Made by a program: the position numbers and the translations under genes | Origin: an uncultured Bacillaceae bacterium | GTDB lineage: Bacteria > Bacillota > Bacilli > Bacillales > Amphibacillaceae | Assembly: GCA_937925695.1 (NCBI GenBank) | Contig: CALAMD010000045.1 | Coordinates: 1-45,975 of the forward strand | DNA: 45,975 bases | Direction of reading: 5' to 3' | In this document: piece by piece, positions 18,150 to 25,648 of the stretch | Numbering within the stretch: the stretch's first letter is position 1 | How the letters are laid out: every line of letters begins with the position of its first letter | Notes under the pieces: model-generated | Database searches by the model: none | Told to the model about the DNA's origin: nothing | The model's input: the letters and a program-made list of their open reading frames with translations, nothing else

Positions 18150-19385
18150 ATGACAAAGATTTTGAAGCGACCGGAAGTATTAGCTCCAGCAGGCACCCTT
18201 GAGAAATTGAAAACAGCCATTCGCTACGGAGCGGATGCAGTATATATAGGTGGAAATGATTTTAGTTTACGACGAAGAGCCGGTAATTTTACTTATGATG
18301 AAATGGCTGAAGGCATCGCCTTTGCTAAAAAGTATGATGCACCAGTATATGTTGCAGCAAACATGGTGACCCATGAGCAAGATGCCAAAGGAGCTGGAGA
18401 ATTTTTTCGAAAAATACGAGATTTAGGTATAGCTGCAGTGATTGTTTCTGATCCAGCTTTAATTGAAATTTGTATTACCGAAGCACCCGGATTACCGGTT
18501 CATTTATCGACCCAAGCATCAGCTGCAAACTATGAAACACTAAACTTTTGGCATGAAGAAGGCCTAGAACGTGTTGTGTTAGCAAGAGAAGTCACATTGG
18601 AGGAAATCAAACAGATTCGTCAACAAACTGATATTGAGATCGAAGTATTTGTTCATGGTGCCATGTGTATCTCCTATTCAGGTCGTTGTGTATTATCGAA
18701 TCATATGTCAAAACGTGACGCTAACCGAGGGGGCTGTTCCCAATCTTGTCGTTGGAAGTACGATCTGTTTGAAATGGATCATGGTGGAAATAGGGATTCA
18801 TTGCTAGAAGACGATGAAGCATTTTCCATGAGTGCAGTTGATATGTCTATGATACGTCACATACCAGATTTAGTTGAAGCCGGAGTGGACAGTTTAAAAA
18901 TAGAAGGCCGTATGAAGTCAATCCATTATGTTTCAACCGTGACGAATGTGTACCGACAAGTCGTTGATACCTATTGTGAAGATCCAACAAACTTTACCTT
19001 TAAACAAGCTTGGGAAGACGAATTATGGAAAGTAGCCCAACGTGAACTTGGTACAGGATTTTATTATGGTACCCCAACAGAGAAACAACAGTTATTTGGT
19101 AAAAGAAGAAAAATACCAGCGTATACTTTTATCGGTCAAGTGTTGGATTATGATGAAAATACACAAATTGCCACCATCGAACAAAGAAATAATTTTGGCG
19201 TTGGTGATCAAATAGAATTTTATGGACCAGGATTTACCCACTATACTACAACAATAACTGAACTTTGGGATGAAGATGGCAATCCAATTGAACGAGCACC
19301 ACATCCATTAATGGTTGTGAAAATGAAGGTTGACTATCCACTCAAACCTTTCGATATGCTTCGAAAAGCAAAAGAACAAAGATGA
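18150..19385 (+). CDS. trhP2: Peptidase U32-family protein TrhP2 (YrrO), tRNA hydroxylation
   Basis: The long member of the TrhP pair (411 aa). The opening PEVLAPAGTLEKLKTAIRYGADAVYIGG is the U32 signature; the catalytic core carries four cysteines, Cys173 (HGAMC), Cys180 (GRC), Cys196 (GGC) and Cys200 (QSC), the arrangement expected for an iron-sulfur cluster ligand set. A small C-terminal beta domain (about 320-405) follows. Known role of homologues: 5-hydroxyuridine formation at wobble position 34 of tRNAs. A GGAGG ribosome site lies in the 14-nt spacer after trhP1. The stop codon lies inside the terminator stem. Confidence 0.9.
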   Translation: MTKILKRPEVLAPAGTLEKLKTAIRYGADAVYIGGNDFSLRRRAGNFTYDEMAEGIAFAKKYDAPVYVAANMVTHEQDAKGAGEFFRKIRDLGIAAVIVSDPALIEICITEAPGLPVHLSTQASAANYETLNFWHEEGLERVVLAREVTLEEIKQIRQQTDIEIEVFVHGAMCISYSGRCVLSNHMSKRDANRGGCSQSCRWKYDLFEMDHGGNRDSLLEDDEAFSMSAVDMSMIRHIPDLVEAGVDSLKIEGRMKSIHYVSTVTNVYRQVVDTYCEDPTNFTFKQAWEDELWKVAQRELGTGFYYGTPTEKQQLFGKRRKIPAYTFIGQVLDYDENTQIATIEQRNNFGVGDQIEFYGPGFTHYTTTITELWDEDGNPIERAPHPLMVVKMKVDYPLKPFDMLRKAKEQR

Positions 19386-19416
19386 GAGAAAACTCTCTCC
19401 TTTGTTCTTTTTTTAT
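19371..19416 (+). terminator. Terminator overlapping the end of trhP2
   Basis: AAAGAACAAAG with CTTTGTTCTTT, plus an inner GAGAG/CTCTC stem (19371-19389 with 19393-19410), then a T-run. The left arm includes the last codons and stop of trhP2. Confidence 0.92.
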
Positions 19417-19478
19417 GGAAGATAAATATATATAAATTAGGTGTTTCGTTCCGATTGGTTAATATATATGGTTTAACA

Positions 19479-19487
19479 TGTTACAAT
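19479..19487 (+). promoter_or_regulatory. Extended -10 promoter for the phospholipase D-family gene
   Basis: TGTTACAAT (TG-N-TACAAT) lies about 48 nt before the chosen start. No good -35 is seen at 17 bp. Confidence 0.45.
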
Positions 19488-19534
19488 AATATAAAGAGGA
19501 TTGTGATTCATTGAACAACATACTTGGAGGCATT

Positions 19535-20965
19535 ATGATTTTTATACAAAAACATCGGAAAAAAATAGGCAAAACTTTACTTGTGCTATTTGCCGGTTAT
19601 TTGCTGTATGCGCTGATCTGCAGTAGTTTTATGTTTCGTATTCATGAACCTACCATCTCTACGAATGATTACGAAGAGGTTTGGGTTCAAAATATTAGTA
19701 AGGAAGCCAAACCCACAGATAAAGTCGTATTATTAGAAGATCCATTATGGGCAGCGAAAGCACGCATTGATATGATTAATGAAGCTGAGGATTCACTTCT
19801 TGTTGCTTATCATGCCCTTCACCCAGATGAATCTACGGAAATATTTTTATCATTGTTAGTAAATGCAGCAGATCGGGGTGTTGAAGTACAAATACTCCTA
19901 GATGGAGTGTTTCACAATTTAAGAGGTAAAGAAAAGCAGATTGTTTATACCTTTATAGATCATCCACATATTACCTTAAAGTATTATGAACCTTTAGATT
20001 TGTTAAAACCGTGGACCTGGAATAATCGTCTCCATGATAAATTGATCATTGCCGATGATCGTTTTGCGATGATCGGTGGACGTAATATGGGGAATAAATA
20101 TTTTGTTGAAGATGAAAAAAACTTCGTCAATGACCGAGACGTGATGATTATGAAGAGCGATCAACATGATGCCAGTGTAATTGATGAGATGAGGATATAT
20201 TTTGATCAATTATGGACACATACTTATTCCAAACCTCCGAAGTCATCTTTGACGAAACGACAGAAAAAACGAGCACAGGCTAAACATGAACAGTTGTTAA
20301 CTACATTAACTCAGCATAAAGGGAACCAAGATCATTTATTCAATAAATATATTGATTGGGATCGTTATGCAATTGAAGTCGATCAGATTACTTTTATTCA
20401 TAATCCTATCCAGCGTTTAAACAAAGAACCTTGGGTGTGGCTGGCGATCAATGATCTCATGCAGTCTGCCCAAGAAACTATTATTATTGAAAGTCCTTAT
20501 ATCATACCAACAGAACGAATGTTGGCCTTTACCGATTCACTGTCCATAACCCATGACAATGTAACGATGTTCACCAACTCAATTGCATCGACCCCAAATG
20601 TCTTAGCCTTTTCAGGTTACCAGCACCATGCTAAAGATTTACTAGATATTGGTGTCAACATATTTGAACATAGAGGGGAACATTCCATTCATGGGAAATC
20701 CTATATTGTTGATAACAAAATAAGTGTTATCGGATCATATAATTTAGATGCTCGCTCGACTTTCTTAAGTACTGAATCCATGGTGATCATTGAAAGTGAA
20801 GAGTTTGCTGACCAATTGATCCAATTAATGAGGGACCGGGTTGAACAAGGAAAAATGGTGGAGCTAACAAATGGTCCTGTCGAGGAAAGTTTTTCAGTGA
20901 AACTAAAGCAAATATTCGTTACCCTATTATCCTATGTAACTTACTTTTATCAGCATTTACTTTAA
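19535..20965 (+). CDS. Phospholipase D-superfamily protein, cardiolipin synthase-like
   Basis: A 476-residue membrane-anchored enzyme with one N-terminal helix (about 12-32) and two HKD catalytic motifs: His167-Lys169-Asp174 followed by IGGRN, and His386-Lys388-Asp393 followed by IGSYNLD. Both half-sites are intact, so transphosphatidylation or hydrolysis is expected. Its single anchor differs from the usual two-helix ClsA type, and it may not be the main cardiolipin synthase. I chose ATG 19535 with TTGGAGG just upstream; TTG 19511 in the same frame is an alternative. Monocistronic; neighbours give no clue to substrate. Confidence 0.8.
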   Translation: MIFIQKHRKKIGKTLLVLFAGYLLYALICSSFMFRIHEPTISTNDYEEVWVQNISKEAKPTDKVVLLEDPLWAAKARIDMINEAEDSLLVAYHALHPDESTEIFLSLLVNAADRGVEVQILLDGVFHNLRGKEKQIVYTFIDHPHITLKYYEPLDLLKPWTWNNRLHDKLIIADDRFAMIGGRNMGNKYFVEDEKNFVNDRDVMIMKSDQHDASVIDEMRIYFDQLWTHTYSKPPKSSLTKRQKKRAQAKHEQLLTTLTQHKGNQDHLFNKYIDWDRYAIEVDQITFIHNPIQRLNKEPWVWLAINDLMQSAQETIIIESPYIIPTERMLAFTDSLSITHDNVTMFTNSIASTPNVLAFSGYQHHAKDLLDIGVNIFEHRGEHSIHGKSYIVDNKISVIGSYNLDARSTFLSTESMVIIESEEFADQLIQLMRDRVEQGKMVELTNGPVEESFSVKLKQIFVTLLSYVTYFYQHLL

Positions 20966-20982
20966 AGCATTGGTTTACTTTA

Positions 20983-20991
20983 TGGTATAAT
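20983..20991 (+). promoter_or_regulatory. Extended -10 promoter of hprK
   Basis: TGGTATAAT (TG-N-TATAAT) lies 34 nt before the hprK start codon; there is no convincing -35. Confidence 0.6.
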
Positions 20992-21024
20992 GATGTAATA
21001 AATTTTACAAAGGTGGAGAATACG

Positions 21025-21957
21025 ATGAGTGAAAAATCAATTATGGTAAAAGATCTAGTTCATCAATTTTCATTAGAAGTCCTAGCTGGTGAGAATCAAC
21101 TCCACCGTAAAGTTACTCGACCTCGTACCCATCGACCAGGACTTGAGTTTATTGGGTATTTTGACTTTTTCCCAATGCATCGCGTGCAAATACTTGGGCA
21201 AAAAGAAATTAATTTTTTACATTCATTAAGTCATGAAGAACGTAGATTAAGAATAGCTAATATCGTCAAATATCATCCACCCTGCTTTATTGTGACGAGC
21301 CAGCAAGACGGCTTGCAATACTTAAAGAAATTTTGCTCGGCGGAAAATATCCCGCTCTTACGAACCCATGAAAGAACATCGGAATTTATTGAAAAATTAA
21401 ATGCTTTTATGGCAAGCGCATTAGCCGAAGAAATGGTCATCCATGGCGTTTGCTTAAATGTATATGGCATGGGAATTTTATTAAGAGGTAAGTCAGGTAT
21501 TGGTAAGAGTGAAACAGCTCATACATTGATTGGACGCGGTCATCGACTGGTAGCTGATGATATCGTGGTGCTTAAGCGACTTAGTCCAGAAACACTAATT
21601 GGCACACATAATGAAACAAATAAAGAATTTTTAGCTTTACGTAGTATTGGACTATTAAATGTTGTACGGGTTTATGGAAGCAGGGCATTTAAAGATGAAA
21701 CAAGAATTGCGCTAGATATAGAATTGACGACGTGGGAGAAAGATTCACTTCATAATGAATTAGAAGTAGAATCTAAATATAAAGAATACATGGGGGTAAA
21801 AGTACCTCATATTGAAATTCAATTGCAACCTGGTCGAGATGTAGCTGGCTTAATTGAAGCAGCTGCTACCAACTGGAACCTTCAACAACAAGGTTACCGT
21901 GCGATTGAAGAGTTTATGAAACGTGTGGATGATGAATTGGATGCTAGTAAAGAATAA
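21025..21957 (+). CDS. hprK: HPr kinase/phosphorylase
   Basis: Bifunctional enzyme that phosphorylates or dephosphorylates Ser46 of HPr (and Crh) according to fructose-1,6-bisphosphate and phosphate, feeding CcpA carbon catabolite control. Length is 310, identical to B. subtilis HprK. The P-loop is GKSGIGKS at 155-162 (Lys where many homologues have Asp or Glu in position 2), followed by the GRGHRLVADD metal motif and the C-terminal HprK signature around DIELTTWE. I chose ATG 21025 with AAAGGTGGAG upstream; GTG 21013 is inside the ribosome site. Often followed by lgt, but here a terminator follows directly, so it is monocistronic. Confidence 0.96.
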   Translation: MSEKSIMVKDLVHQFSLEVLAGENQLHRKVTRPRTHRPGLEFIGYFDFFPMHRVQILGQKEINFLHSLSHEERRLRIANIVKYHPPCFIVTSQQDGLQYLKKFCSAENIPLLRTHERTSEFIEKLNAFMASALAEEMVIHGVCLNVYGMGILLRGKSGIGKSETAHTLIGRGHRLVADDIVVLKRLSPETLIGTHNETNKEFLALRSIGLLNVVRVYGSRAFKDETRIALDIELTTWEKDSLHNELEVESKYKEYMGVKVPHIEIQLQPGRDVAGLIEAAATNWNLQQQGYRAIEEFMKRVDDELDASKE

Positions 21958-21965
21958 TTGATTAG

Positions 21966-21996
21966 TGCGACACACATATGTGTAGTCGCATTTTTT
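21966..21996 (+). terminator. Terminator of hprK
   Basis: TGCGAC (21966-21971) pairs with GTCGCA (21985-21990), extended inward by ACACAT/ATGTGT with one unpaired base, followed by six T. Confidence 0.9.
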
Positions 21997-22089
21997 GTTG
22001 TTAAGAGGTACGAACCAACATAATAGCCTCATTGTGTTAGTGACGTTGAGGAACAGAAGCTACCATTCTTTCTATGTTATCGCTTGCTA

Positions 22090-22098
22090 TGCTATAAT
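22090..22098 (+). promoter_or_regulatory. Extended -10 promoter of pgl
   Basis: TGCTATAAT, identical to the yybS extended -10, lies 33 nt before the pgl start. No -35 is evident. Confidence 0.6.
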
Positions 22099-22131
22099 GA
22101 TAGCAAACATGTATCATAAGGGAGAATAAAG

Positions 22132-23172
22132 ATGGCCAATAAATATCTTGGATTTGTAGGAACGTATACACGTCAAAGCAGTAAAGGTATTTATAAGTTT
22201 ATTCTTGATGCTGACAAAAAAACAATCGAACAAGCAGAAGTAGCTGCAGAAGTGGGGAGTCCTACATACTTATCAATCAGCCAAGACCAACGATATTTGT
22301 ATGCTGTTGCACAAGATGATGATTTAGGTGGTGTGGCTTCTTTTTCGATTGATTCTGAAACTGGTAAATTACAGGAGATTAATCGAATTCTAAAAGAAGG
22401 GGCCCCACCATGCCATGTAGAAGCTAGGGATGGAAAATTATTAAGTGGAAATTATCATCTAGGTACGGTTGATTTGTATCATATATCTGATCAGGGCAGT
22501 ATTTCATCAGCCGTTTCTGTTGTAGAGCATCAAGGTAATGGACCCCACGAACGTCAAGAAAAACCTCATGTCCACTATACAGGGCACACACCAGATGGAA
22601 AGTATATTGTTGTGGCTGATCTCGGAACAGATGAACTCGTAACCTATAAAATTGAAAATGACGCGTTAGTACGTGTGCATACATTGAAAGTAAAAGCAGG
22701 TAGCGGACCAAGACATATTGCCTTTCATCCTAGTGGACAATGGGCGTATTTATTAACCGAACTACAATCTGAGGTAGTTGTTCTCAAGTATCATGAAAAA
22801 GACGGTAGCTTTACAGAAGAGCAATATATTTCTGCTTTACCAATTGATTTTAAGGGGACGAATGATGCAAGTGCTATTCATATTACGTCAGATGGAAAAT
22901 ATTTATATACTGGAAATCGTGGTCACAATAGTATTGCTTTATTTGAAATTGATGAATCTACTGGAAAGTTAACATTTGTTGAGCATACCCCAACTGGTGG
23001 AGAATGGCCTCGAGATTTTGTCTTAGATCCGAGTGAGTCCTTTATCGTTGCAGCGAATCAACACACAGGTAACCTCGTTCTCTTTGAACGAGATAAAGCG
23101 ACTGGAAAGTTAACAAAATTACCTAGTGAAATAGAGGTACCTGAAGCGGTATGTGTTAAGTTTTTAGGATAA
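22132..23172 (+). CDS. pgl: 6-phosphogluconolactonase (YkgB/Pgl beta-propeller type)
   Basis: A 346-residue seven-bladed beta-propeller of the lactonase_7 family. It hydrolyses 6-phosphogluconolactone in the pentose phosphate pathway. Blade repeats with SDGKYLYTGNRGHNSI, HPSGQWAYLL and DPSESFIVAANQ spacing are visible, as are the conserved PHVHYTGHTPDGKYI and GPRHIAFHP motifs. Length matches B. subtilis YkgB (349). AAGGGAG precedes the ATG. Monocistronic between two terminators. No signal peptide, consistent with cytoplasmic sugar metabolism. Confidence 0.92.
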   Translation: MANKYLGFVGTYTRQSSKGIYKFILDADKKTIEQAEVAAEVGSPTYLSISQDQRYLYAVAQDDDLGGVASFSIDSETGKLQEINRILKEGAPPCHVEARDGKLLSGNYHLGTVDLYHISDQGSISSAVSVVEHQGNGPHERQEKPHVHYTGHTPDGKYIVVADLGTDELVTYKIENDALVRVHTLKVKAGSGPRHIAFHPSGQWAYLLTELQSEVVVLKYHEKDGSFTEEQYISALPIDFKGTNDASAIHITSDGKYLYTGNRGHNSIALFEIDESTGKLTFVEHTPTGGEWPRDFVLDPSESFIVAANQHTGNLVLFERDKATGKLTKLPSEIEVPEAVCVKFLG

Positions 23173-23178
23173 AATGAT

Positions 23179-23221
23179 AAAAAATCTATTCTGTATATGT
23201 TCATACGGAATAGATTTTTTT
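23179..23221. terminator. Bidirectional terminator between pgl and the 23246-23641 gene
   Basis: AAAAATCTATTC with GAATAGATTTTT, with TGTAT/ATACG extending the stem. T-runs on both strands serve the two convergent genes. Confidence 0.9.
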
Positions 23222-23245
23222 GTTTCCTAATAAAGTTGTATTTTA

Positions 23246-23641
23246 CTACTTATCATTCGGTGAGACAATGAGGGCCTGGGTTATTTTTGTTTGTTTAAGA
23301 GGTTCAAATTCTTTGGCATCTACTAAACCTAATTTGATCGCAGCTTCTAATTTTTCTTTATCTGGCCTTCTTATGACTTGAATGAAATCTTCTAAGTTTA
23401 ATTCAGACAACTTTTTGATAGTTTCTTCTTGCTGATAGGTCGTAGCGTGACGAATATATCTTTTTAGCGTGTAATGTCCACAAGAAATTTCTGCTTTACT
23501 ATACTTGCCAATGGTTTGATCTAAGACCTGATGAAAGGTCTTTTTCAACTGATTGATTTCTTGATCAATGGTCTTTTTTTGTTGTTGTAAATGAAAATAT
23601 TTTTCTAATTCTACTTCAGTAATTGTGCGGGTATTTGTCAA
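23246..23641 (-). CDS. Hypothetical coiled-coil protein
   Basis: I do not recognise this 131-residue protein. It has a charged, Gln/Lys-rich helical N-terminal half with coiled-coil character (about 8-45), a central beta-like stretch with a single Cys (ISCGHYTLKRY), and a C-terminal helical part ending in TKITQALIVSP. There is no signal peptide or membrane segment. The start is TTG, supported by an AGGGGGG ribosome site 7 nt upstream, so it is very likely translated. It lies downstream of the two spore-protein genes on the same strand, separated by a weak hairpin, so forespore expression by readthrough is possible but not shown. Confidence 0.7.
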   Translation of the reverse strand: MTNTRTITEVELEKYFHLQQQKKTIDQEINQLKKTFHQVLDQTIGKYSKAEISCGHYTLKRYIRHATTYQQEETIKKLSELNLEDFIQVIRRPDKEKLEAAIKLGLVDAKEFEPLKQTKITQALIVSPNDK

Positions 23642-23745
23642 TTCTTATCCCCCCTGCATGGATCGTTTATTCATACATATGTCCAAGTAAAGTTTAATAT
23701 GAAAAAAATTATTCGGTCATAGGGGAGAAGTATAGACAATCAAAG

Positions 23746-23781
23746 AAGAGAAACAAGTTGACTTAGATACTCGTTTCTCTT
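23746..23781 (-). terminator. Weak terminator after the sspH pair
   Basis: AAGAGAAAC (23746-23754) pairs with GTTTCTCTT (23773-23781). Read on the minus strand it is followed by a CTTTG stretch only, so termination may be partial. Confidence 0.5.
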
Positions 23782-23807
23782 TGAATCTCTATAAATATGA
23801 ATCATCT

Positions 23808-23993
23808 TTATCCATCAATTTCTTTTAACTGATTGACACTAACTTCTATTTCAGCATCTGGTTGATCAATTGGAAAAATACGTGCGATGTCTTTTACTTC
23901 ATCTACATGTTGGATATAAACTTTTTCACCGTTATATAGGACTTGTTTCATATTAGGTGATTTGGCAATTTCCTGCGCCCGTTGACTATCCAT
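23808..23993 (-). CDS. sspH: Small acid-soluble spore protein, H type (copy 2)
   Basis: A 61-residue minor SASP of the SspH family, made in the forespore and thought to bind spore DNA or core components. The family pattern is clear: MDxQRAQEIAKSPxM, then VLYNGEKVYIQHVDEVKDIARIFPID and a short acidic tail. I chose ATG 23993 with GGAGG 7 nt upstream. It overlaps the stop of the upstream paralogue by 8 bp, so the two are co-transcribed and probably coupled. Confidence 0.9.
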   Translation of the reverse strand: MDSQRAQEIAKSPNMKQVLYNGEKVYIQHVDEVKDIARIFPIDQPDAEIEVSVNQLKEIDG

Positions 23994-24204
23994 CGAGATT
24001 CCTCCATTCTTCATCTTGAATAATTGTATCCTCTGTTAAAGCGTTAATCGCCACAACTTGTTTATTCGTCAGATTATTTAACATAAACACTGTGGCTGTT
24101 TCTGTGTCTGGATGTACTTGTTGAATGAAGACAGGAGTTCCTTCATAATGTACATTAATTAATTCTGAGGTATTAACAATTTCCTGAATTCGTTCAATGT
24201 CCAT
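23986..24204 (-). CDS. sspH: Small acid-soluble spore protein, H type (copy 1, divergent)
   Basis: A 72-residue SspH paralogue: MDIERIQEIVNTSELINVHYEGTPVFIQQVHPDTETATVFML matches the family fold line by line, then a longer, acidic C-terminal tail (TEDTIIQDEEW) that copy 2 lacks. Start ATG 24204 has GGAG upstream; an ATG at 24216 overlaps that site. First gene of a two-gene forespore unit. The two copies are clearly diverged, so the duplication is old. Confidence 0.87.
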   Translation of the reverse strand: MDIERIQEIVNTSELINVHYEGTPVFIQQVHPDTETATVFMLNNLTNKQVVAINALTEDTIIQDEEWRNLDG

Positions 24205-24232
24205 GGTTTTCTCCATCCATCATTTTTATGTG

Positions 24233-24262
24233 TATTATTGGATAAAAAGGTATATTTATTCA
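24233..24262 (-). promoter_or_regulatory. Candidate sigma-G/sigma-F promoter of the sspH pair
   Basis: On the minus strand TGAATA, a 17-bp spacer and AATAATA resemble the forespore consensus (-35 GNATR-like, -10 CATNNTA with one mismatch). It ends about 30 nt before the sspH start. Class of gene and position support it; match quality is moderate. Confidence 0.5.
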
Positions 24263-24272
24263 TCGCAGGGTA

Positions 24273-24335
24273 ATGAATGATGTAAAAGTTGATTTAAAAA
24301 GACTACCAACAAGTGTAACAAACGACATCATTCAT
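24273..24335. repeat. 11-bp perfect inverted repeat between sspH and serpin genes
   Basis: ATGAATGATGT (24273-24283) and ACATCATTCAT (24325-24335) are exact reverse complements 41 bp apart. They flank the likely serpin promoter region; TTGATT occurs at 24289-24294. Possible operator pair or cruciform. A related ATTCATCG occurs at 24259-24266. Confidence 0.5.
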
Positions 24336-24364
24336 CGTCTAAATGGATAAGGAAGGTGATAGGT

Positions 24365-25618
24365 GTGCAACAGATTAAAATAGTGTTTGTCTTGTTAATA
24401 GGTAGCTTATTGTTAATTACTGGTTGTGGTTCGAAAAGTGAAGGATATTCTTTTACTAAAGGTGATGTAGAATTTAACGAAGATGATTATCAAAAAATAA
24501 TTCCAGCTAATAATGAATTAGCTTTTCAGTTAGTAACAAGAGTAGAAGCAGATGATGAGCAGAATCTGTTTATTTCACCGACGAGTGTACTGATGGCATT
24601 ATCCATGGTCTATAACGGTGCAGATGGAACGACAAAGGAAGAAATGGCTAAAGCTTTACAGTTGGCAGGCATCGAAGCAGATACACTGAATCAAGCTAAT
24701 GCATCCCTTGGGACAAAACTATATAAAGATACGAATGAAATCATCTTATATATGGCAAATTCGATTTGGATTAATGAGTTGTATCAATTTCAAAAAGAAT
24801 TTAAACAAGCAACTGAAGATTATTATAATGCTAAAGTTCAGGAAATTGATATTTATGAGCGTAAATCTTCAAACTTAATCAATGACTGGGTCAAAGAAGC
24901 CACAAATGGGATGATTGATGAAATTGTACCAGAGCAGCTGGACGAAGATTTATTGGCATTGATCATTAATGCCATTTATTTTAAGGGTAAATGGATGTAT
25001 GCTTTTGATCAAGATCAAACCCAAGATAGTACATTTTATCTTGATGATGGGACAACAACAGAAGCATCGTTCATGCATTTACAGGAAGACTTATTATATA
25101 TGGAAAATGATCATCTCCAAGCTGTCCAGTTACCATATGGTAATGGTGAAATGAGTATGCAAATCTTTTTGCCCCATGAACATTTACCGATTGACCAATT
25201 CGCCGAAATGCTGACAAGCGACAATTGGTCCTTATGGCAGGATTCATTTTATGAAAAGGAAGGAACCGTGATTTTACCTAAATTCAAATTGTCCTATGAA
25301 ACATCATTAAATCAAGCGTTAAAAGAATTAGGTATGCAAGAGGCATTTGCTCCAACAAGCGCTAATTTTTCTAAGATGATTACTGATGATGCGGACATTT
25401 ATATAAGTGATGTGAAACAAAAAACATTTATTGAAGTAAGTGAAGAGGGAACAGAAGCATCAGCCGTCACATCAGTGGAAATGAAAGTTGCATCTCTTCC
25501 TGTAGATGGTCCGTTTAATATGGAAGTAAATCGCCCGTTCATGTTTACGATTGTCGATAATGAGACGAAAGCCATTCTTTTTATCGGAATCATGCAACAA
25601 CCCGTATTTAACGAATAA
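24365..25618 (+). CDS. Serpin-family protease inhibitor, lipoprotein
   Basis: A 417-residue serpin with a lipoprotein signal peptide (lipobox LITGC, Cys21), so it should be anchored outside the membrane. Serpins trap serine proteases by cleavage of the reactive-centre loop and insertion into sheet A. The C-terminal part has the hinge EEGTEASAVT (from residue 360), with small residues at P12-P10 as in inhibitory serpins, and the signature ending NRPFMFTI. Counting from the hinge, P1-P1' would be Ala376-Ser377, suggesting an elastase- or subtilisin-like target. Start is GTG 24365 with GGAAGG 8 nt upstream. Bacterial serpins are patchy in distribution. Confidence 0.93.
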   Translation: MQQIKIVFVLLIGSLLLITGCGSKSEGYSFTKGDVEFNEDDYQKIIPANNELAFQLVTRVEADDEQNLFISPTSVLMALSMVYNGADGTTKEEMAKALQLAGIEADTLNQANASLGTKLYKDTNEIILYMANSIWINELYQFQKEFKQATEDYYNAKVQEIDIYERKSSNLINDWVKEATNGMIDEIVPEQLDEDLLALIINAIYFKGKWMYAFDQDQTQDSTFYLDDGTTTEASFMHLQEDLLYMENDHLQAVQLPYGNGEMSMQIFLPHEHLPIDQFAEMLTSDNWSLWQDSFYEKEGTVILPKFKLSYETSLNQALKELGMQEAFAPTSANFSKMITDDADIYISDVKQKTFIEVSEEGTEASAVTSVEMKVASLPVDGPFNMEVNRPFMFTIVDNETKAILFIGIMQQPVFNE

Positions 25619-25620
25619 GA

Positions 25621-25648
25621 AAAAGCGATCTCAATACGATCGCTTGAT
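25621..25648. terminator. Convergent terminator between serpin and nnr
   Basis: AAGCGATC (25624-25631) pairs with GATCGCTT (25639-25646). The T-run is better on the minus strand (five T), so it mainly serves nnr. Confidence 0.8.
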
